64,000 bases of DNA from Bacillota bacterium (GCA_023411375.1 JAEYOW010000037.1:62001-126000); one strand, 5' to 3'; positions 42,479-50,940 are shown, counted from the first letter of the stretch. Notes: a model not told the origin generated them from the letters alone. Numbers and translations: made by a program.

Positions 42479-43924
42479 CTATTGCGCGAGCGCAGTCTCA
42501 AGCGCAGCCTCGACGGCGTCAAACCACTGCGTAAAGCGTTCTTCGTCGGTTACCCGCGCTACGGCGTCCGCATAGCTCACGCCCTGTTCCTCAAGCGCGA
42601 GTCTCTCGGCCAGCGCCTGCCTGGCCGTGTCCAGGAGCGAGCTTTCCAGCACGCTGCGGGCCTCGTAGCCATGCTCGAAGGGCTTGTTGGTATACAGTTC
42701 ATAGCTTGTTGCGATCTGCACGCCGGTTTCCATCACATCGCGCACCATCTGATCCGTACCGGCCTGTTCCATTGCCGCACGAATGACCTGTATATCGTTT
42801 GACTCCCTAGTGACGGGCATATAACCGCTGCTGATTGAAAACAGAATGTTGCGCTCAGGCTCTGTCAGCCATTTCAGAAACGTAACGGCGGCCTTTTCCC
42901 GCTCCGGCGTGCTCTTGCCGACTACAAAGCCCGCGCCCTGCTGTGTGGCCATAGGCTTTGTGCCCTCAAAATTAGGCAGCGTGTATACGCTGCATTCAAT
43001 TGGGTAGGTTGTACCGTCGTCGTTGGTCACCTCATTGGGGAAATAAAGGGCCCCGCTGGTGGAGCCCACCAGCGCGACGATTTGCCCGGTCTTGATATCG
43101 TCGCTGCGAAAACGGCCGTACGCAGCGAACCAGCCGCTTACGAAGGGCAGGTAAAAATTATTCCACAGCTTTTGCATAACGTCCCGGTCAAAATGCAGTT
43201 CCGCTTTGCCGTCCGACACCGCAAAGATCTCCGCGCCAAGCTGTCTGCTGCCGATAAGCATGTAATTTGCCATCGCGTCCCGGCCAAAGAAAGCCTGTCC
43301 GTCGCCCTCCCGCTCGGGCGTTTTGGCGTCGGTCCATTCAAAGTACATTTTGCCGAGATCAACGATGCCCTCCCAGGTGGAAAGCTGCTTTTCGTCCGCG
43401 CCCGTAGCGGCGGCAAAAGCATCCCACTGGGTGCGGTTGAGCAGCAAAAGCTCGGTGGACTTGGCGGCGGGAAAAATGCACAGCTCGCCGTCCGCGCCCA
43501 TGCGCCCTTCCTCCATGTAGGCGGGGATGTACGCGGCGATCTCTTTCTCCGTCAGATAGGGGGACAGATCGGCCACAACGCCCAAACGCCATAGCTCATA
43601 GGCGGAATCGGCGTAGGAGGAAAACAGATCGGGCATAAGCTCAGCGCCCACTTCCCTGGTGGCGGAGGCTGTCACCTGGCTGGCAAGCTCGGATACGCTG
43701 CCCATGCTGTGAGATTCTACAAAAATACCTTCCTCCTGGCCAACGGAATCGTTAAAGGTTTGCAGCAACCGGTCGAACTGCTGCTCCTGCACGCCGTTGT
43801 AATATACCCAGCAGGAAAGCACGATAGGATCCTTAACGTTACGGGTCGCCCCCATGGCGGAAGTAGGCGGACATGCCAAAAGTGCGGCAACCGCCGCAAT
43901 GCACAGACTTCTCTTCAAACCCAT
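42479..43924 (-). CDS. Extracellular solute-binding protein linked to c-di-GMP signalling genes
   Basis: A 481-residue binding protein. Its signal peptide contains both LLAC (a possible lipobox, cysteine near residue 17) and AMGA, so lipid anchoring is possible but not certain. The mature part has VLSCWVYYNGVQEQQFDRLLQTFND, then MATQQGAGFVVGKSTPEREKAAVTFLKWLTEPERN, as in CUT1 sugar-binding proteins. No permease gene accompanies it; the next two genes are c-di-GMP enzymes. It may therefore act as a ligand sensor rather than in uptake. ATG 43924 has AGGAG 8 nt upstream and lies behind a promoter with a palindromic operator. Confidence 0.88.
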   Translation of the reverse strand: MGLKRSLCIAAVAALLACPPTSAMGATRNVKDPIVLSCWVYYNGVQEQQFDRLLQTFNDSVGQEEGIFVESHSMGSVSELASQVTASATREVGAELMPDLFSSYADSAYELWRLGVVADLSPYLTEKEIAAYIPAYMEEGRMGADGELCIFPAAKSTELLLLNRTQWDAFAAATGADEKQLSTWEGIVDLGKMYFEWTDAKTPEREGDGQAFFGRDAMANYMLIGSRQLGAEIFAVSDGKAELHFDRDVMQKLWNNFYLPFVSGWFAAYGRFRSDDIKTGQIVALVGSTSGALYFPNEVTNDDGTTYPIECSVYTLPNFEGTKPMATQQGAGFVVGKSTPEREKAAVTFLKWLTEPERNILFSISSGYMPVTRESNDIQVIRAAMEQAGTDQMVRDVMETGVQIATSYELYTNKPFEHGYEARSVLESSLLDTARQALAERLALEEQGVSYADAVARVTDEERFTQWFDAVEAALETALAQ

Positions 43925-43964
43925 GCGAATCGCTCCTTTGTACACATGCATTATCATCCGAAAA

Positions 43965-44006
43965 AATGGGTTAACCCATTATCCTACATAGATATGGAAA
44001 AGTCAA
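43965..44006 (-). promoter_or_regulatory. SigA promoter with overlapping 16-bp palindrome
   Basis: On the minus strand TTGACT (44001-44006) and GATAAT (43978-43983) are 17 bp apart. AATGGGTTAACCCATT (43965-43980), a perfect palindrome, covers part of the -10 element and the start point. A repressor bound here would shut off the binding protein-GGDEF-EAL operon. No regulator gene is adjacent. Confidence 0.78.
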
Positions 44007-44042
44007 GCAAGTGGTTTTTCCTTTGGTTGGACGGGTGACAGC

Positions 44043-44378
44043 ATGATCAAGCGGACCGCCGAACTGCTGCGCGGGCATTTCCGGGGCACGGATATTGTCG
44101 GACGAATTGGCGGCAACGAATTTCTGGTGCTGATGAAAAGCATCGAATCAGAAACAGCCGTCCGCAGCAAGGCTGACGAGGTTGCTCAAGCGCTCCAGTT
44201 TTCCTGCTCGGAGGGCGCCAGCACGGTCAACCTGTCGTCCAGCATCGGCATTAGCCTTTATAACGCCGACGGGCAAACCCTGGAATCGCTCTACGCCGAG
44301 GCGGACGCGGCGCTCTACCGCGCCAAGGCCGCTGGAAAGCGGCGCCACAAAATCGCAAAATCCACTCGAAAGGCCTGA
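44043..44378 (+). pseudogene. Remnant of a GGDEF (diguanylate cyclase) domain
   Basis: The frame encodes only the second half of a GGDEF domain: MIKRTAELLRGHFRGTDIVGRIGGNEF, then SSSIGISLYNADG and LYAEADAALYRAKAAGKRR. Homology continues upstream of the ATG in frame (TGDSMIKR), but a stop codon lies at 43989-43991 and the promoter of the divergent operon occupies the region where the first half should be. The signature is GGNEF instead of GGDEF, with an RxxD inhibitory motif (RGTD) five residues before it. There is no ribosome site. This is best read as the broken end of a gene whose start was lost when the neighbouring operon arrived or rearranged. Confidence 0.75.
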
Positions 44379-44483
44379 TTTTTTTACGCCTGTAATCCAA
44401 GAATAAGGACAGGCCCGTCAAGCCGGGTGCAATTTGCCATGCCTATGCGCATATCCTTTCCAAAACGCTTGGAGGGGTCAATT

Positions 44484-44747
44484 GTGCATCAGCATATCGA
44501 GGAGCGGTGCATACGCATCGGGCAGTATATCGCGGACACAGGGGCGACCGTGCGTGAGGCCGCAAGGCATTTCGGGGTGAGCAAATCCTCCGTGCATAAG
44601 GACATGGACGAACGCCTGCCGCGGTTGAGCACCGCGCTTTCCGGCCAGGTGCGCCAGGTGCTTTCCTATAACAAGTCGGTGCGCCACCTGCGCGGCGGCG
44701 AGGCGACGCGGAAAAAATACGGCGCGCCTATCCGGGAGCGCGGATAA
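44484..44747 (+). CDS. spoIIID: Sporulation transcription factor SpoIIID
   Basis: An 87-residue DNA-binding protein of the mother cell: HIEERCIRIGQYIADTGATVREAARHFGVSKSSVHKDMDERLP is the helix-turn-helix. The basic C-terminal region GGEATRKKYG is as in known SpoIIID proteins. It acts with sigma-E and switches mother-cell gene expression. The start is GTG 44484, with GGAGG 8 nt upstream; an in-frame ATG at 44427 is too early and has no site. The next gene is mbl, the same order as in Bacillus subtilis. Confidence 0.95.
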   Translation: MHQHIEERCIRIGQYIADTGATVREAARHFGVSKSSVHKDMDERLPRLSTALSGQVRQVLSYNKSVRHLRGGEATRKKYGAPIRERG

Positions 44748-44889
44748 CCGGGACGCTTCCTTTGCCGCACTTTCTACCGCCGTCAAGCAGGATTTGCCGC
44801 CTCCATGGCGAATATGTTGGTTTCGGGGCGGCAAGCGCTTTCTTTTGATTGCACGGAAAAGCGGCGGTAAAAAGGGGTAGAGAGTTCGA

Positions 44890-45918
44890 ATGGCAAGCAT
44901 CAACGATATCGGGATCGATCTGGGTACCTCCCACATCCTGATTTACATGAAGGGGAAGGGGATTGTACTGCGGGAGCCCACCGTCGTCGCGATCGACCGG
45001 GACAGCCGCGAAATTCTCGCCTTTGGCGAGGAGGCGCGCCGCATGATTGGCCGCACGCCGGGCAATATTCTGGCCATACGCCCGCTGCGCGACGGCATAA
45101 TCTCGGATTACGAGCTGGTAAGCTTCATGCTTAAGGGTTTTGTGATGAAATCCATCGGCAAGCACATGTTCGCGCGTCCGCGCGCCATCCTTGCCGTACC
45201 CACCGCCGTTAACGAGATGGAGAAGCGTTCCCTGATTTCCACGATGTTTGACGCGGGCATGCGTCGCACGCAGCTTTTAAACCGCTCGTTGGCCGCGGCG
45301 CTGGGTGCCGGCCTGCCCATGGACGAGGCCTATGGCACCATGATTGTGGACATCAGCGGCGGTGTGAGCGATATCGCGGTGCTCTCGTTTGGCAAGGTGA
45401 TCGTGAGCGACTGCGCTAAGACGGGCGGCGATCGCTTTGACGACGCGATCATCCGCCACCTGCGGCGCAAGCACAACCTGCTGATCGGCGAACGCACGGC
45501 CGAGGAGCTAAAAATCAACATCGGTTCCGCCATCCCGCGCTCGGAGCAGCTTTATATGGAAGTGACGGGCCGCAACCTGATCACGGGCCTGCCCAAGACC
45601 ATGCGCATCACCAGCGACGATATTACCGAGGCCATCGACGAGCCTCTCCAGCAGTTGATCGAGAGCATTCACGGCGTACTGGAGCATACCCCTGCCGAGC
45701 TGGCGGCGGATATCTTCGAATATGGCATTTTGCTTTCCGGCGGCGGCGCGGAGATGTTCGGCCTGTGCGAGGCAATCGCGGACGCGCTGAAGGTGCCCTG
45801 CTCCTGTGCGGAGGACCCGCAGAACAACGTGGTAATGGGCTGTGGCCGGGCGCTTGAGAACATGCACGATCTGGGGCAATTTCTGGACGACGGCAGAAAG
45901 CGCCTGATGGGACGCTGA
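44890..45918 (+). CDS. mbl: MreB/Mbl-family actin-like cell-shape protein
   Basis: A 342-residue actin-like ATPase. Phosphate 1 loop is IGIDLGTSHILIYMKGKGIVL at the N terminus, phosphate 2 is TMIVDISGGVSDIAVLSFG near 155, and the adenosine loop is EYGILLSGGGAEMFGL near 285. RPRAILAVPTAVNEMEKRSL is typical of MreB proteins. It organises lateral wall synthesis in rod cells, or has a sporulation role in some Clostridia. Because it follows spoIIID, the Mbl name is preferred over MreB. A 142-bp gap with no clear terminator separates it from spoIIID. Confidence 0.93.
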   Translation: MASINDIGIDLGTSHILIYMKGKGIVLREPTVVAIDRDSREILAFGEEARRMIGRTPGNILAIRPLRDGIISDYELVSFMLKGFVMKSIGKHMFARPRAILAVPTAVNEMEKRSLISTMFDAGMRRTQLLNRSLAAALGAGLPMDEAYGTMIVDISGGVSDIAVLSFGKVIVSDCAKTGGDRFDDAIIRHLRRKHNLLIGERTAEELKINIGSAIPRSEQLYMEVTGRNLITGLPKTMRITSDDITEAIDEPLQQLIESIHGVLEHTPAELAADIFEYGILLSGGGAEMFGLCEAIADALKVPCSCAEDPQNNVVMGCGRALENMHDLGQFLDDGRKRLMGR

Positions 45919-46017
45919 GGACGGCAGGGGGACGCGGATAATCATGTGGCAAACGCAACGGCGTTTGATCAGCGTGTGATAAAAAGCAAATTTCCCGTAA
46001 TTTACCGTTACTGACGA

Positions 46018-46056
46018 GGCGACGGGGATTTTTCCCTGCCGCCATCTGCTTTTTTA
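46018..46056 (+). terminator. Terminator after mbl
   Basis: GGCGACGGGG and CCCTGCCGCC pair over about 9 bp around a T-rich loop. A run of six T residues begins at 46050. Confidence 0.6.
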
Positions 46057-46096
46057 GCCATAACACCCGTTTTTAGAAAAGAGGGATTCCAAATCA

Positions 46097-46558
46097 ATGC
46101 AACTTCACTTTGAAACCGCCGCGGCGCATAACAGCGGGGCGCTGCTTTCGCTGCGCCCCGCCGACGGCCAAGCCGGCTTTGTGGAAAGCGTCGCCCAATG
46201 CCTTGCGGAGGCCGCCGAACTGGATTGGTGGCGGCCTGTTGGCATTTACGACGGCGATACGGCCGTGGGCTTTGCCATGTATGGCCTTTTTATAGACGAG
46301 GAGCCAGGCGGCAGGGTCTGGCTGGACCGGTTGCTCATCGACGCCCGCTTTCAGGGCAGAGGCTACGGCTCGGCTGCTTTAAGCGGCCTGCTTGCACGCA
46401 TCCGGGACGAGTATCACCCCCCGCGCGTATACCTGAGCGTCGTTAAGGGAAACAGCGCCGCGACCGCGCTATACCGCAAATTCGGCTTCCGTTTCAACGG
46501 CGAAAAGGACATCCATGGCGAGGACGTAATGGTACTTAGCCTCGCGCGGCCTCAGTAG
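46097..46558 (+). CDS. GNAT-family N-acetyltransferase
   Basis: A 153-residue acetyltransferase. The acetyl-CoA loop is LLIDARFQGRGYGSAALSGLL near residues 82-102 (Q/RxxGxG/A type). VYLSVVKGNSAATALYRKFGF near 118-138 is the usual C-terminal motif. The overall pattern resembles spermine/spermidine or diamine acetyltransferases of Bacillota (BltD/PaiA type), but the substrate is unproven. AGAGGG precedes the start. It converges with the uridine kinase gene 8 bp away. Confidence 0.9.
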   Translation: MQLHFETAAAHNSGALLSLRPADGQAGFVESVAQCLAEAAELDWWRPVGIYDGDTAVGFAMYGLFIDEEPGGRVWLDRLLIDARFQGRGYGSAALSGLLARIRDEYHPPRVYLSVVKGNSAATALYRKFGFRFNGEKDIHGEDVMVLSLARPQ

Positions 46559-46566
46559 CTCGCGCG

Positions 46567-47178
46567 CTATTTGCATCCCAGCTCGTCGCGCACGTATCCG
46601 GCCAAAATGTCCACGATTCGCGCGTTGCGTCCGCCATGGGCCACAATAACGTCCGCAAGCTCGATATAATTACGGATATGCTTGTCATACATCGGCTTAA
46701 CGGTGCTTAGATACTGCACGGAAATGTTATCGATGCTGCGGCCGCGCTCGTTGATATCGCGCGTGATTCGCCGTAGCAGGCAGATGTCCGGTTCCACGCT
46801 CATATACAGCTTCAGGAACATCAGCTCGCAGAGCCGTTCATCATAAAACACGTGAATGCCCTCGATGATCAGCACATCGGCGGGATAAATCAGCTCGTCC
46901 AAATCGGCGCGGCGGTGCTGGGCGTAATCATAGCGCTTGCGCGTGATGGGCCTGCCGTCCAGCAGCAGCTTGATATCCTCCAAAAACAGGTCGTGGTCAA
47001 AAATCTCCGGCTCGTCATAGTTGAGCAGGGAGCGCTCCTCGAACGTGAGGCTTGGGTGGTCGCGATAATAGCAATCGTGGTTGATTACCGTGCAGCCGTT
47101 TCCGATGGCGCGGCATAGCTCGTCCGCCAGCGTGCTTTTTCCGCTGCCACTGGCGCCGCAGATTCCGATAACCAGCAT
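46567..47178 (-). CDS. udk: Uridine kinase
   Basis: A 203-residue kinase of the uridine/phosphoribulokinase family. The P-loop GICGASGSGKSTLADEL is at residues 5-21. NHDCYYRDHPSLTFEERSLLNYDEPEIFD follows, and DVLIIEGIHVFYDERL near 105 holds the catalytic region. RRITRDINERGRS is the lid. It phosphorylates uridine and cytidine with ATP or GTP for salvage. An AAGGGGAC site lies upstream of ATG 47178. It is divergently placed from the T-box operon. Confidence 0.93.
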   Translation of the reverse strand: MLVIGICGASGSGKSTLADELCRAIGNGCTVINHDCYYRDHPSLTFEERSLLNYDEPEIFDHDLFLEDIKLLLDGRPITRKRYDYAQHRRADLDELIYPADVLIIEGIHVFYDERLCELMFLKLYMSVEPDICLLRRITRDINERGRSIDNISVQYLSTVKPMYDKHIRNYIELADVIVAHGGRNARIVDILAGYVRDELGCK

Positions 47179-47325
47179 GCTTTCGTCCCCTTTGATTTTT
47201 TACTATCATATCGGACCTCCTGTTCGCTGTCAAGCATAAAGCGACAAAAAAGAACCTCTTTCGGTTTTTTCAGCGTCCGTTGGGCGGGCTTTTACCGCAT
47301 TTTACCGCACGCTGAAAGAAAGCCT

Positions 47326-47354
47326 TGACTTTCCCGCACCGCTCCCCTATAATA
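47326..47354 (+). promoter_or_regulatory. SigA promoter of the T-box/tyrosine operon
   Basis: TTGACT (47326-47331) and TATAAT (47349-47354) are separated by 17 bp. Transcription should start near 47361, leaving a ~300-nt leader. Confidence 0.9.
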
Positions 47355-47360
47355 CCCTGT

Positions 47361-47620
47361 ACAGGCAATGACGGGACCAAGTAGCCACGGCATGCGCGCC
47401 TCAAGAGAGCCTTCGGCCGGTGTGAGAAGGCGGCGGCGGCTTTGGCGAATACCTCCCCAAGCCCGGCCGTGAAAAAGACAGTAGCGGCTTGACGGCGCGC
47501 CGTTTACAGCGCAGGGGTCTGTTTGGACCCGTCAAGGGTATGGACCGCAAGGCCATGCCGTACGGAAGTGGTACCGCGATGATTTTCGCCTTCCCCCATA
47601 TGGGGCGAGGGCGTTTTTCA
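47361..47620 (+). promoter_or_regulatory. T-box leader, probably tyrosine-specific
   Basis: The leader shows T-box marks in order: AGAGAG in the Stem I distal region (47404-47409), GGTGTGAGAAGG (47416-47427), a specifier-loop-like GAATACCTC (47440-47448) and the T-box sequence GAAGTGGTACCGCGA (47565-47579). A GC-rich terminator hairpin with TTTTT (47587-47619) overlaps the T-box. TAC in the specifier loop reads tyrosine, agreeing with tyrS downstream. Uncharged tRNA-Tyr would pair with the T-box and allow read-through into the aminotransferase and TyrRS genes. Confidence 0.88.
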
Positions 47621-47658
47621 TATTCCAGGGCCTTTCCAGAATGAAGGAGGTTTTTCGT

Positions 47659-48849
47659 ATGATTCCAGAGGGTCTTTCCTTCGCTTCCCGCTTTGATAAA
47701 GTAACGGGCAGCGCTATCCGCGAGATTTTCAAGGTGCTCGGCCGTCCCAATATGATCAGCTTTGCGGGCGGCAACCCCTCCATGGACGCGCTGCCCGACG
47801 CGCAATGCGCCGATATCGCCCGCGATGTTCTGCTTTCCGACGGCAAGCGGATTTTGCAATATGGAGCGACCGAGGGTTATCCGCCTTTTCTGGAAAGCCT
47901 TATCAATTATCTGGGAAGCCAGTACCGCTTTAAGGTCGGCAGGGACACTGTGCTGCCCACCACGGGCAGCACCTCCGGAATGGATCTTTTGTGCAAGGCG
48001 CTGCTGAACCCCGGCGACACCGTGCTGGTGGAAAGCCCGACCTTTCTTGGCAACATGCAGACGCTCAACCTCTATCAGGCCCATTTGGTTGCAGTGGAAA
48101 GCGACGATGACGGCGTAATGCTTGACAGGCTGGAGGCGGCGGTTCAGGCGCACCATCCCAAGCTGCTCTACATCATTCCCACGTTCCAAAATCCCTCCGG
48201 GCGCACGCTGGCGCTTGAGCGCCGCGCGCCCATCGCTGAGATGGCCGCAAAATACGGCTTCCTCGTCGTGGAAGATGATCCGTACCGTGATTTGCGCTAT
48301 ACAGGCCAGACGCTACCGCCTATCAAGGAGTTTGATAAAACGGGGCATGTGGCCTATATGGGCAGTTTTTCCAAAATCATCAGCCCGGGCCTGAGGGTAG
48401 GCTATCTTGTGGCACAGGCGGATATTCTGCGAAAATGCACTATTGGCAAGCAGGGCGCCGATCTGCACACGCCCAACCTCAATCAAGCCATCGTGGATCA
48501 GTACCTCAGGCGCGGGCTGCTGGAGCCCCATATCCGGAGCGTGCTGCCCGCCTACCGCGAGAAGCTGGAGCTGATGCTAAAGGAGCTGGAGGCGTTCCCG
48601 ACGGGTACCCGTTATGCAAGGCCCGAGGGCGGCTTGTTTGTGTTTGTGGAAATGCCGGACGGCGTGAACGCGACTGAAATGTTCAGCGAGGCTGTGGAGG
48701 CGGGCGTGGCCTATGTGCCGGGCACATACTTCTACCCGGACGGCGGACACCACAACACGCTGCGCCTCAACTTCAGCAATTCGACCCCGGAACAGATCGC
48801 AAAGGGTATGGCCGCCCTGCGGGAGCTGTTTAAAAAGCGCATGGCGTAA
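47659..48849 (+). CDS. PLP-dependent aminotransferase (class I, aromatic/2-aminoadipate type)
   Basis: A 396-residue fold-type I aminotransferase without a GntR DNA-binding domain. ISFAGGNPSMDALP is near the N terminus and ILQYGATEGYPPFLESL at ~80. IIPTFQNPSGRTL is near 178, EDDPYRDLRYTG near 210, and the PLP lysine lies in YMGSFSKIISPGLRVGYL near 240. GGLFVFVEMPDG and NTLRLNFSN follow. Under a tyrosine-type T-box and next to tyrS, the last step of tyrosine (and phenylalanine) synthesis is the likely role. ATG 47659 has AAGGAGG 8 nt upstream. Confidence 0.9.
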   Translation: MIPEGLSFASRFDKVTGSAIREIFKVLGRPNMISFAGGNPSMDALPDAQCADIARDVLLSDGKRILQYGATEGYPPFLESLINYLGSQYRFKVGRDTVLPTTGSTSGMDLLCKALLNPGDTVLVESPTFLGNMQTLNLYQAHLVAVESDDDGVMLDRLEAAVQAHHPKLLYIIPTFQNPSGRTLALERRAPIAEMAAKYGFLVVEDDPYRDLRYTGQTLPPIKEFDKTGHVAYMGSFSKIISPGLRVGYLVAQADILRKCTIGKQGADLHTPNLNQAIVDQYLRRGLLEPHIRSVLPAYREKLELMLKELEAFPTGTRYARPEGGLFVFVEMPDGVNATEMFSEAVEAGVAYVPGTYFYPDGGHHNTLRLNFSNSTPEQIAKGMAALRELFKKRMA

Positions 48850-48881
48850 TGCCAGGCATTGATAGAAAAGGAGAGAACACC

Positions 48882-50105
48882 ATGCATGTACTGGATATGC
48901 TCAAGGAGCGCGGGTTTGTCGCTCAGGTCACGTTTGAGGAGGACCTATACAAGGCGCTGGAACGCGAGCCCATGACCTTCTACCTGGGTATCGATCCCAC
49001 GGCCGACAGCCTTCACGTGGGCCACTTTATGCCCATCATTATGGCCAGCCACCTTCAAAAAGCCGGACACAGGCCTATCATCCTCTGCGGCGGCGGTACC
49101 GCCATGATCGGCGACCCCAGCGGCAAAAGCGATTTGCGCAGGATGATGACCAAAGAAACCATTGCGGGAAACGTCGCCGCCATCCAGAATCAGCTTTCCC
49201 GGTTTATGGAGTTCGGCGACGGCAAGGCCATGATGGTCAACAACGCCGACTGGCTATTATGCCTTAACTACATTGATTTTCTGCGCGAGGTTGGCTCGCT
49301 GTTCAGCGTCAACCGGATGCTGACGGCCGAGTGCTACAAGCGCCGTCTGGAATGTGGCCTCACCTTCCTGGAGTTCAACTATATGTTGATGCAGAGTTAC
49401 GACTTTTTGCAGCTGTTTAAAAACCATGGCTGCCGCTTGCAGATCGGCGGAGACGACCAGTGGAGCAATATGCTCTCCGGCGCGGACCTCATCCGCCGAA
49501 AGGAGCGCGAGGACGCCTTTGCGCTGACGTGTAAGCTGATTATGACGCACGATGGCAAGAAGATGGGCAAAACCGAAAAAGGCGCATTGTGGCTGGACCC
49601 CGCGCGCACCACGCCCTACGAGTTCTACCAGTACTGGCGCAACGTGGCCGATCAGGACGTGGAGCGCTTCCTGGGCCTGCTCACCTTCCTGCCAATGGAC
49701 GAGGTACGCCGGCTGGGCGCGCTGCGCGATCAGCAAATCAACGAAGCCAAGCGCGTGCTGGCCTTCGAAATCACAAAAATGATTCATGGCCAGGAGGAAG
49801 CGGAGAAGGCGCAGGACGCCGCGCAAGCCCTGTTTGCCGGCGGCGGCGCCAGCGAGAGCATCCCGACCTGCGAAGTAAACGCCGCCATGCTTGCCGAGGA
49901 TAACCGGCTGACGAGCCTTTTGGCCACCTGCGGGCTGTGCGCAAGCCGCGGCGAAGCCCGCAAGATGGTGCAGGCGGGCGCGGTACTGGTGGGCGAAACC
50001 AAAGCCACCGATATCGAAATGCGTATCGAGCCCGAAATGATCGGAGCGGACGGGCTTTTGCTGCGCAAGGGCAAGAAGAACTACTGCCGCCTGATTCTGA
50101 AATAA
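48882..50105 (+). CDS. tyrS: Tyrosyl-tRNA synthetase
   Basis: A 407-residue class I synthetase. The HIGH-like motif is ADSLHVGHFMP near residue 44, and GGGTAMIGDPSGK follows. YMLMQSYDF and LQIGGDDQWSNML are the tyrosine-binding signature. KKMGKTEKGALWLDP near 228 is the KMSKS loop. An S4-like RNA-binding domain (ASRGEARKMVQAGAVLVG) lies at the C terminus. AAGGAG precedes ATG 48882; a frame opening at 48849 is too early. It is co-transcribed with the aminotransferase behind the T-box. Confidence 0.96.
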   Translation: MHVLDMLKERGFVAQVTFEEDLYKALEREPMTFYLGIDPTADSLHVGHFMPIIMASHLQKAGHRPIILCGGGTAMIGDPSGKSDLRRMMTKETIAGNVAAIQNQLSRFMEFGDGKAMMVNNADWLLCLNYIDFLREVGSLFSVNRMLTAECYKRRLECGLTFLEFNYMLMQSYDFLQLFKNHGCRLQIGGDDQWSNMLSGADLIRRKEREDAFALTCKLIMTHDGKKMGKTEKGALWLDPARTTPYEFYQYWRNVADQDVERFLGLLTFLPMDEVRRLGALRDQQINEAKRVLAFEITKMIHGQEEAEKAQDAAQALFAGGGASESIPTCEVNAAMLAEDNRLTSLLATCGLCASRGEARKMVQAGAVLVGETKATDIEMRIEPEMIGADGLLLRKGKKNYCRLILK

Positions 50106-50108
50106 GCC

Positions 50109-50753
50109 ATGAAGGGTTACAAAACGCTGCTCACCTGTGCCAGCGACGAGTTTATCATCAACAAAAGCCGGTTCATCGGCCACGCCTCGCCGGTTACAAC
50201 CGTCGAGGAAGCGCTTGGGTTTCTGGACGGGGTTCGGCAAAAGCACCGGGACGCCACGCACAACTGTTACGCCTACATCATCGGCCAAAACGCGGGCATC
50301 ATGCGCTACAGCGACGATGGCGAACCGGGCGGCACGGCAGGCATGCCCATCATCGAGGTGATGAAGGCGCGCGGAGTGGTTGACTGCGCCGTGGTAGTGA
50401 CGCGATATTTCGGCGGCGTGCTGCTGGGCGCGGGCGGGCTTGTGCGCGCCTACTCCCACGGCTGCGCGATTGCGCTGGACGCCGCGCGCGTATGTGAGAT
50501 GCACCCCACCCAGCGCTGGATGTGCGAGGTCGCTTATCCCTTGTGGGACAAGGTTCAGCACACCCTAAAGGCGCTTCCCGTCCGGCTGGAGGATACGGAG
50601 TTTACCGCCTCGGTCGTGTTCAGCGTTTCCGTAAAGGAGGCGGACGCCGTGACTGTGAGCGCCGAGCTTACGCGCGTGACGGACGGTAAGGTGGAAATGC
50701 TGCTGGAAGATGAATCCTATTCGCCATGGGAGGAACTTCCAAGGGACGGATAG
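50109..50753 (+). CDS. YigZ/IMPACT-family protein
   Basis: A 214-residue protein with an N-terminal UPF0029 domain: HASPVTTVEEALGFLDGVRQKHRDATHNCYAYI, SDDGEPGGTAGMPIIEVM, then VVVTRYFGGVLLGAGGLVRAY. A small C-terminal ferredoxin-like domain begins near 140. The family is related to eukaryotic IMPACT and may bind RNA or ribosomes; its function in bacteria is unsettled. It starts 3 bp after tyrS, so it is probably in the same operon, and it ends before a terminator. Confidence 0.92.
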   Translation: MKGYKTLLTCASDEFIINKSRFIGHASPVTTVEEALGFLDGVRQKHRDATHNCYAYIIGQNAGIMRYSDDGEPGGTAGMPIIEVMKARGVVDCAVVVTRYFGGVLLGAGGLVRAYSHGCAIALDAARVCEMHPTQRWMCEVAYPLWDKVQHTLKALPVRLEDTEFTASVVFSVSVKEADAVTVSAELTRVTDGKVEMLLEDESYSPWEELPRDG

Positions 50754-50792
50754 GCGTAAACCCAAACGCGGGCAGGGCGTGAAAGCGGCACT

Positions 50793-50827
50793 AAAAAGGA
50801 CAGGTTTTGGCATACCTGCCCTTTTTT
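50793..50827 (+). terminator. Terminator of the tyrosine operon
   Basis: AAAAAGGACAGGT pairs with 50813-50826 at 12 of 13 positions and ends in six T residues, about 40 bp after yigZ. Confidence 0.85.
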
Positions 50828-50830
50828 GCA

Positions 50831-50859
50831 TTGACGTTTTTCCACTGCCGGGCTATCAT
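50831..50859 (+). promoter_or_regulatory. SigA promoter of the serine dehydratase operon
   Basis: TTGACG (50831-50836) and TATCAT (50854-50859) are 17 bp apart, directly behind the previous terminator. Confidence 0.85.
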
Positions 50860-50940
50860 ATGAACGAATACACTTTGAAATCCGCGCGGATGTGCGGTAT
50901 GCTTAATAGCGCACGTCCACGACGCTTGAGGGAGGCTCCC

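Noticed and set aside
49257..50561. 434-codon minus-strand frame opposite tyrS and yigZ
   Set aside because: Antisense shadow; both plus-strand genes carry full family signatures.
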